NCBI GenBank assembly: GCA_013298845.1
Contig: JAAFJN010000026.1
Span: 1,779 to 41,007, forward strand
DNA: 39,229 nucleotides
Source: Chitinophagales bacterium
Lineage (GTDB): Bacteria; Bacteroidota; Bacteroidia; Chitinophagales; Saprospiraceae
Direction of reading: 5' to 3'
In this document: positions 33,601 to 39,229 of the stretch, in pieces
Numbering within the stretch: position 1 is the stretch's first letter
Layout: the number at the start of each line of letters is the position of its first letter
Made by a program: the position numbers and the translations under genes
Notes under the pieces: generated by a model
Told to the model about the DNA's origin: nothing
Database searches by the model: none
The model's input: the letters and a program-made list of their open reading frames with translations, nothing else

Positions 33601-36600
33601 CTAATGTTGATATTTCCGTTGGGTTGAGAGCAAATACTCGGCGCTACAACGTTGGACAATGTTGGCGATTGGGTATTGTTATTCACGTTGAAATTACTTT
33701 CGGCGGTGCAATTCCCACCCGCGCTGACGGTAACGGTGTACGTTCCGGCCGTTAAACCGGTAATGTTTGCGGTATTTTGCCCGGTTTCCCACGTAAATGT
33801 GTACGTATCAGCGGGGGTTACGGTAACGCTAATACTACCATTGGGTGTAGTACAAGAGTTGTTTTCTGCCGCTGTTCCCGCAATCATGGGCGTAAACGCA
33901 TCATCGGGGATAGTGACGGTGGCTTCGGTGGTACAAGCATTGGCACCCGTCACCGTTACCGTATAAGAACCGGCGGCCACCCCGGATAAAGTGCTGGTGG
34001 TGGCGTTGGTATTCCAGAAATACTGGTAAGGTGCGGCACTGCCCGAAACATTCAGGGTTACGCCACCGTTGGCCCGGGCGCAAAACGCCGCCGTAATATT
34101 GTTGGTGACCACGGGGGAGAGTGTATTGTCAATGACGTCAAAAGTGGCAATATTGGTACAGGTGCCACCGGCGCTGACGGTAACGGTGTACGTTCCGCCG
34201 TCAATATTGGTCAAATCTTCCGAGACCACCCCGTTATTACTCCACAAAAACGTATAGTTGCCAAGCGGGCTGATATTAATGTCCACCGCACCGTTATTTA
34301 TCCCACAAGAGGTATTGGGGGCCGTGGTGCCGTCTATGGTAAACACGATGGGGTTGTCGGCTACCGTAAGGCTGGTCGTTGCGGTACAGGCATTTGCGTC
34401 CGTCACGGTAAGGATGTAGTTTCCGGCGTCGATATTGGTTAAATCCTCGGTATTTTGGCCACTTGACCACAAATAAGTAAACGGAGCCGTACCACCATTG
34501 GTATTCACTTGCGCCGCTCCGTTGCCCAGGCCACAAATTTCGGCGGTAGCGGTGTTGTTTAACGCCGGATACACGCGATCATCGGCGACAACAAACGTTA
34601 ACGAAGCCGTACAACTACCGGATTGGGTTACCGTTACTGTGTATGAACCCGCCGTTAATCCCGCAAGATCTTCGGTGGTGCTGGTCGTATTCCAGAGTAT
34701 TTGATAGGCTCCAACGGGGGTAATAGTCAGGTTTACCGCGCCGTTGTTGGTGGCGCAATTGGTTAATGGCGTTGCGCTCCCCGCGAGGCTAAAGGTATTA
34801 CTGTTGTTGGGAATGGTAAATATTTCAGTAGCGGTACAGCCGTTGTTTCCAACGACGGTTACGGTATAAGCACCGGCATTTACGCCCGAAATATCTTCGT
34901 TTGCCGACATGTTTGACCAGGTATAGGTGTACGTTCCACCTCCACCGGTAAGCGTTAAGTTCACGCCTCCGATACCTTGTGAGCAAATATCGGGTTCTAC
35001 CACGGCACTAATCACCGGGTCGGAGGTGCTGTTTACCACCACAAAAGTCGCTGATGCGGAACAAGTCGGCCCGGATGTCACGGTCACGGTGTAAGTACCA
35101 TCGCTGAGGTTCGTCAGGGTGGGTGTTGTCGCAACATTGGACCAGGCGTACGTGTACGTTCCCGTGGGGGTAATATTCAGGCTAATGCCGCCGTTGCTCG
35201 CAACGCACGAGGTATTAGCCGTAACGGTTCCGGCGATATTAATGGGAATGCTGTTGTTGGTAATGGTTACGGTAGTGGAGGCCGAACAGCCATTGGCCCC
35301 CGTCACGGTTACCGTATATACGCCCGGCGGAACGTTATTAATGGCGGCGCCATTAGCGGTATTTGACCATTTATAAACATAAGGTGTAACACCGCCCGTT
35401 GCACTGGCGATGGCCGAACCATTGCTCAAGCCGCAGGTAGCCGCAGTACCCACAATTGCGGGAACGGGTGGCGCGGCGTTGGTGGTCATTTCGATGACTT
35501 CCGAGGTGGTGCAATACCCCAGCGTGACAGTGACGGTGTACATGCCCGTCCCGACGTTGAGCAGGTTGGGCTGGGTGGAACTAGTGCTCCACGCGTAGGT
35601 AAAGTTATACCCTTCCGGTATCACCGTAGTGTAAATGGTACCGTTCGGATTAGCACACGAGGTGTTTTCAAAAACCGTTCCCAAAACGGATAAACCGGGA
35701 TCAAAGTCTATTATGGTTGCCTCCAATACAGATGTACAACCGCGAACGGTCGTTACCGTAACGGTGTAAGTACCCGCCGGACGGTTGGTCAAATCCTGCG
35801 TAGTGGCATTGTTGGACCAAAGATACGTATAGGGCGTCGCGCCACCATCCACCGATAAATTAATGGCGCCGTTGGCCAAACCACAAATGGCATCCGTGAC
35901 TTCCACGCTGAGTTCGGGGTCTTCGGAGTTGTCAAATATGGTAAATTCGGCGACTTCTTCGCAGGTACTGCCAATGGTTACCGTTACGGAATAATCGCCC
36001 GGTGCCAAATTGCTAATGGTGTTGGTGGTTTGATTTGTGGACCACAGCACGGTAGTACCCGTTGACGGCGATACCGAAATGGTGATGCTGCCGTTGGGGG
36101 TAGCGCAAGAGGTATTGTCGGTTTCGTTGCCGTTAATATTGATATTGATGGGGTTATCTTCTACTGTCACCACTTCAATGTTGCTGCAACCATTTGCACC
36201 CGTGACGGTAACGATGTATTCGCCGGGGGGCAAATTGAAAATATCCTGTACGTTTTGACCACTCGACCAATCATACACAAACGGCGCGACGCCACCGGAT
36301 ACGGACAAATTAATGCTGCCGTTGCTTTGTCCGCAGCGCGCATCAATCACCGAATGGTTGAGTTGTGGTTCGTTGGGTTCGTCGGTGATGTCTATGGTTT
36401 GTATTTCGGTACAAGAACCACCCGCGCTTATCGTAACTTCGTAAGTGCCAGCGGGTAAATTGCTGATGCTGCTGGTGGTAGCGGTGGTGCTCCACAGATA
36501 AGTATAGGTATTGCCCGCCGGCGTCACCGAAAGGGCAATGGAACCGTTTGGATTGCTGTTGCAGGTGGTATTGGGCTGGTCGTTGACGTTGACGTTAAAA

Positions 36601-39218
36601 TTAATGTCGTTGTTGTTGACATTTACAATAATGACTCGAGAACAGCCATTTGCCCCGGTTACGGCGACTTCGTATGTGCCGGAAGTAATGCCGTTGAGGT
36701 TTTGGGTAGTTGCGCCATTATCCCATAAAAAAGTGTAGGGAGCCACTCCGCCCGTTACGTTGAGGTTGATGGCGCCATTGGGCAGTTCACAGGTGCTGGC
36801 TACGGTATTGGAAGTAACATTGGGCAAACTAGGGTTATCGTTTACGTTAATGGTGGCCGTTTGGGTGCAAGAGCCGTTGCCTTGCACGGTAACGGAATAC
36901 GATCCCGGCTCCAAACCCGTAATACTGGAGGTTGTTTGTCCCTCTTCCCATAAAAATGTATATACCGGTGAGGCGGGCGTAACGGTTAGGGTAATGCTGC
37001 CGTTTCCGCCGTTACAAGTGGTGTTTTGTACCACCGTTGAGTTAATATTAATGGGCGGATTGGTATTGGAAACGTTGACGGTTATTTCGCGGGTACAGCC
37101 ATTAGCCCCAGTTACGACCACCGAATAGGGTCCGGCGAGAATACCCGTCAGGTTTTGGGTTGTTTCACCATTATCCCATAAAAAGGTGTACGGAGCAACG
37201 CCACCCGAAACGTTGAGGTTGATGGAACCATTGGGTAGTTCGCAAGTGGTGGCCACTGGTGTTCCAGTCACCGTGGGTAAACTGGGTTGATCGGGGATGT
37301 TTACGTTTAAAGTAGTGGTACATGTGCCGCCCGCACTCACGGTGACGGGGTACGAACCCGGCGTAAGTCCCGTTAACGAGGCGGTGGTTTCGCCGTTGTC
37401 CCACGCGTACGTGTACGTACCGCTCGCGGGTGCGGGGGTGAGCGTAACGGAGCCATTTCCGCTATTGCAGGAAGTGTTGGCAACAATGGCCTGCGCCACC
37501 GTGAACGGTGGGTTAGTATTGGTAACATTGACCGACGTGCTGGTCGTACAGCCATTGGCACCCGTTACCGTCACCGAATAAGGCCCCGATGGAATACCGG
37601 TGATATCTTCGGTGGCTTCGTTATTGGACCATTCAAAAGTATAAGGAGTAACCCCGCCGGAGACGGTCAAATTCACCGAACCATTATCCAAAGAGCAGGT
37701 TGATCCCGTTTGGGTGAGGCTGGCGCTGGGGTTATTAGGGTTGTTGGGAACATTAAACGTTGCCGTTTGGGTGCATTGGCCGCCGCCGTTCACGGTTACG
37801 GTGTAGGGGCCGGGCGGTAGCCCCGTAATGGCATTGGTGGTTTCGCTGTTCGACCATTCGTACGTGTAACTGGCGCTGGGCGTGACATTAATCGTAATGG
37901 AGCCAGTTCCGGCGTTACAACTGGTATTGGGCGTTATCGTGGGCGTAATGGTAAATGTGGGGTTGGTATTGGGTACATTTACGGTAGCGGTGCGGGTACA
38001 CCCTTCGCCGCTGGTAACGGTAACGGTGTAGGTCATTCCACCCACAATCATACTAATATCTTCGGTGGTTTCGCCATTGGACCATTCAAAAGTATATGGG
38101 GGCGTGCCGCCGCCAACGGTAAGGTTGGCGCTACCATTGGGCAATCCGCAGGTAGATCCCACGGATGTTGTTGTTGCGGTGAGGGTGATGGTGGAAACCA
38201 CCGCCGTGCCGGAAACTGTTCCAAGGCAGTTCGAACCCGTTGCGGTTAAGTTGGCAATGGTATAATTGCCCGGTTGCGTTACTGTATATGTATAGGGGTT
38301 GTCGCTGGTGGTGATTGGAGGGGGTTGAGCCGACCCATTTCGGATGGGCGTAAACGTCCACGGACCTTCACCAGTGAAAGTGACGGTGAGTTCCACGTTG
38401 CCGGTTGTTCCGGCACAAATAGCACCTGAACCGGAAATAACGGCCGTGGGGCGGGGGATAATTTCAATGTCAATGCAAGATGGCATGTTATCGGGGTAAC
38501 AGGCGTTTCCTGCTACCACGCACAGTTGGGTGTTTTCGGTAGTGGCATTAGCCGGAATATTCACCGTTGCATTAACGCCATTGGACGTTACTGTACCCAC
38601 CGGTGGGTTCAGGGTCCATACATACGTGGAGGCCGCCGGCACGGTGGCAATGGAGAAATTTTGGGTTGTACCTGCGCAAATAGTTGTTGGCCCGGAAATA
38701 GGTCCGGCTGGGTTGGGCGGGAAACTCACCGTTGAACCCTGGGTAACATCCACCGAATAATCACAAACGTTACCGGCACAACCATCGAGCACAATGTAAT
38801 ATACCTGCCCGACAATAAAGTTGTTGCCCTCCAAAACAAACGGATTGGTGGTGCAGGAGCACTGTAAATCAATTGGGCTACTTACGCAATTTCGATAAAT
38901 ACCGCCCTGCAAACCCTGGTTTCCGCCCGCGGAACAGTTGGAGGGCGTAATGGTCATCGAAATCGTGGTGGAGCCGGCAAAAAACGCGAACCATTCGTCG
39001 TTATTTAAGGCAAAACCCGGACAGCCCGGGAAGTTTTGTTGGGTGTTGGAATTGTTAATTGTGGCGCAATATCCGTCCAGATTAGGACACAACACCGGTG
39101 CTAATTGGCACGTGTTTCCCGGATCGGGAAAACCCGGAGGTGGACAGGTTGGAGGTTGAGCGGATAGTTTTAGAATGGATAAACAAAAAAGAAGGATAAA
39201 CAGTACATGTTTAATCAT
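30651..39218 (-). CDS. Giant SprB-repeat surface adhesin with type B T9SS sorting domain
   Basis: 2855 aa with a signal peptide (MIKHVLFILLFCLSILKLSA). After a proline/cysteine-rich start (~22-160), which reads like an Ig-like head (NDEWFAFFAG), and two PKD/Ig-like domains (~165-345), residues ~350-1995 hold 22 SprB repeats in 11 alternating A/B pairs of ~150 aa. A-type: (S/A)xCxLxNGxxNLxVxGGVxPYTFxWS; B-type: NTSCNxxNGSIxxxVTP, ending in TYTVTV...G.C. One or two more divergent repeats follow, then a T-cell-like gap with several Ig/PKD-like domains (~2150-2660), one final SprB unit (~2670-2730), and a type B C-terminal sorting domain (IYVPNIFTPDTDGEN...RWGEKVFE...GWDGTLNGK...VWYAV) in the last ~95 residues. 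It is exported by T9SS and held on the cell surface, as gliding adhesin SprB is. Whether this cell glides is unknown. Confidence 0.93.
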   Translation of the reverse strand: MIKHVLFILLFCLSILKLSAQPPTCPPPGFPDPGNTCQLAPVLCPNLDGYCATINNSNTQQNFPGCPGFALNNDEWFAFFAGSTTISMTITPSNCSAGGNQGLQGGIYRNCVSSPIDLQCSCTTNPFVLEGNNFIVGQVYYIVLDGCAGNVCDYSVDVTQGSTVSFPPNPAGPISGPTTICAGTTQNFSIATVPAASTYVWTLNPPVGTVTSNGVNATVNIPANATTENTQLCVVAGNACYPDNMPSCIDIEIIPRPTAVISGSGAICAGTTGNVELTVTFTGEGPWTFTPIRNGSAQPPPITTSDNPYTYTVTQPGNYTIANLTATGSNCLGTVSGTAVVSTITLTATTTSVGSTCGLPNGSANLTVGGGTPPYTFEWSNGETTEDISMIVGGMTYTVTVTSGEGCTRTATVNVPNTNPTFTITPTITPNTSCNAGTGSITINVTPSASYTYEWSNSETTNAITGLPPGPYTVTVNGGGQCTQTATFNVPNNPNNPSASLTQTGSTCSLDNGSVNLTVSGGVTPYTFEWSNNEATEDITGIPSGPYSVTVTGANGCTTSTSVNVTNTNPPFTVAQAIVANTSCNSGNGSVTLTPAPASGTYTYAWDNGETTASLTGLTPGSYPVTVSAGGTCTTTLNVNIPDQPSLPTVTGTPVATTCELPNGSINLNVSGGVAPYTFLWDNGETTQNLTGILAGPYSVVVTGANGCTREITVNVSNTNPPININSTVVQNTTCNGGNGSITLTVTPASPVYTFLWEEGQTTSSITGLEPGSYSVTVQGNGSCTQTATINVNDNPSLPNVTSNTVASTCELPNGAINLNVTGGVAPYTFLWDNGATTQNLNGITSGTYEVAVTGANGCSRVIIVNVNNNDINFNVNVNDQPNTTCNSNPNGSIALSVTPAGNTYTYLWSTTATTSSISNLPAGTYEVTISAGGSCTEIQTIDITDEPNEPQLNHSVIDARCGQSNGSINLSVSGGVAPFVYDWSSGQNVQDIFNLPPGEYIVTVTGANGCSNIEVVTVEDNPINININGNETDNTSCATPNGSITISVSPSTGTTVLWSTNQTTNTISNLAPGDYSVTVTIGSTCEEVAEFTIFDNSEDPELSVEVTDAICGLANGAINLSVDGGATPYTYLWSNNATTQDLTNRPAGTYTVTVTTVRGCTSVLEATIIDFDPGLSVLGTVFENTSCANPNGTIYTTVIPEGYNFTYAWSTSSTQPNLLNVGTGMYTVTVTLGYCTTSEVIEMTTNAAPPVPAIVGTAATCGLSNGSAIASATGGVTPYVYKWSNTANGAAINNVPPGVYTVTVTGANGCSASTTVTITNNSIPINIAGTVTANTSCVASNGGISLNITPTGTYTYAWSNVATTPTLTNLSDGTYTVTVTSGPTCSASATFVVVNSTSDPVISAVVEPDICSQGIGGVNLTLTGGGGTYTYTWSNMSANEDISGVNAGAYTVTVVGNNGCTATEIFTIPNNSNTFSLAGSATPLTNCATNNGAVNLTITPVGAYQILWNTTSTTEDLAGLTAGSYTVTVTQSGSCTASLTFVVADDRVYPALNNTATAEICGLGNGAAQVNTNGGTAPFTYLWSSGQNTEDLTNIDAGNYILTVTDANACTATTSLTVADNPIVFTIDGTTAPNTSCGINNGAVDINISPLGNYTFLWSNNGVVSEDLTNIDGGTYTVTVSAGGTCTNIATFDVIDNTLSPVVTNNITAAFCARANGGVTLNVSGSAAPYQYFWNTNATTSTLSGVAAGSYTVTVTGANACTTEATVTIPDDAFTPMIAGTAAENNSCTTPNGSISVTVTPADTYTFTWETGQNTANITGLTAGTYTVTVSAGGNCTAESNFNVNNNTQSPTLSNVVAPSICSQPNGNINISVSGGIAPFTYFWSTNATIEDIAGLLSGNYEVTATGSNGCTATGSYSVGNESNNFAISEIITPNSSCNSGNGSINVSVTPVATYTYLWSNNANTEDLSNLFPDTYTVTITDATGCSVSTTFVVAEEIIPVALSGTTTDVLCFGNATGAIDLTVDTGSPGYTYNWQPAQPGNLQDLNNITSGEYKLTVTDAKGCTSAVAFTITQPAAASTLNCDQSQTVSAPGLVDGEGTVGISGGTPPYEIAWSPGSTGSNLQPGDFVISNLAEGSYSVTVTDANGCPTQCGFNIGLVDCETEIGTMSTALLTRCGPVCATATYNSAGQVLDGDDVLQFILHEGNSNSIVNEIARNTQPTFCYDTNTMTYGTTYYISAVAGTNDGTGNVVLSDFCTVVAFGTPVVFNEKPEVSVAAPLALSCANEQISLSASSSMANTAFEWTTGTGTISGPTNVQNIQVTEAGNYRVIATVAGCKDTVSVTVNDITNAPQANISADPSDILDCKIDQIILSGNIEGTSNANIIWLSGGNVYSNNNPVQIDNPGTYQFIVLDTVTACADTAFITINENSAFPPLDIVTPALITCAQPTAVLTGSSPFPGIVLKWVRITGTDTILVSNSGIASVSLPGTYYLIGLDPVNTCTNILSTTVNADQIIPTADAGTPFSIDCFGETVPLSGFASGTSANIALAWSTTNGNIQSGSTTLTPIITLPGTYTLLVTDNINGCTASDDVIIPPDAPVATLDVVQPPCFGDKGRIEVTSVTGGAPPVRYSMNGGPLTTNNVFPNLSEGTYSLLIQDAQGCTTTAAADIDEPVAFEISVIPDVLIQIADSFLIQVSLSVPASEVASVQWTPSETLSCDTCLITVAKPLKTSEYEVVATNQNGCEDRASIEIRVDTRLNIYVPNIFTPDTDGENKWFTIFADPTKGLKIKTFQIYTRWGEKVFERANFDPNIPNLGWDGTLNGKLLNPAVFVWYAVIIGPAGDEILLEGDVTLIH

Positions 39219-39229
39219 AGCATCTGAGC

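Noticed and set aside
32000-38800. Numerous plus-strand frames opposite the adhesin gene
   Set aside because: They repeat with the SprB period and have low-complexity V/T/P composition, so they are reverse-strand images of the repeats.

Overview
The window reads as the chromosome of a Bacteroidota bacterium, most likely near the Saprospiria (Lewinella/Haliscomenobacter-like). This rests on TAnnTTTG-type -7 promoter boxes, the absence of Shine-Dalgarno sequences at nearly all starts, type IX secretion (T9SS) sorting domains of both type A and type B, long SprB-repeat arrays, a choice-of-anchor L domain, and a bacterial mevalonate-pathway kinase. The placement below phylum level is inference. 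The core genes look moderately GC-rich; the 9.7-13.3 kb stretch is visibly AT-rich and looks acquired.

Layout. 1-3910 (+): the end of a HemJ-like membrane protein, a 1004-aa protein with a degenerate TIR-like N-terminus, and a CobB sirtuin, tightly spaced. 4047-5159 (+): alanine dehydrogenase behind its own promoter and a perfect 18-bp palindrome. 5161-7011: two stem-loop repeat elements with heptanucleotide arms surround a choice-of-anchor L/OmpA protein (-) and lead into a fatty acid desaturase (-). 8226-9446 (+): a secreted zinc-dependent phospholipase C/S1-P1-like enzyme.

9447-14574 is an accessory island. It holds an inverted-repeat element, a strong promoter, a three-gene operon that fits the ABC-three-component (ABC-3C) conflict-system layout (nuclease-like effector, small winged-helix-like middle component, SMC/Rad50-like ATPase), a DUF4844-like lipoprotein, and a 259-bp tandem repeat carrying MITE-like inverted repeats.

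14575-20404 (-): beta-carbonic anhydrase, then a 1276-aa T9SS cargo protein, then RibD. The last ~87 bp of ribD occur twice, once at the end of the intact ribD and once 4046 bp away just beyond the T9SS gene. The T9SS gene therefore looks inserted into the 3' end of ribD with the end rebuilt. 20585-22000 (+): a secreted DUF4369/thioredoxin-like protein.

21986-29266 (-) is a six-gene, tightly coupled operon: sigma-54 activator-type response regulator, FIST sensory protein, hybrid histidine kinase, small DUF3299-like secreted protein, GHMP (mevalonate-type) kinase, and OppC-type ABC permease. The first three form a plausible signalling cascade. 29442-30086 (-): a secreted protein with a circularly permuted NlpC/P60-like His...Cys pattern. 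30346-30416 (+): tRNA-Gln(UUG) with promoter and terminator. 30651-39218 (-): a giant 2855-aa SprB-repeat adhesin with a type B T9SS sorting domain.
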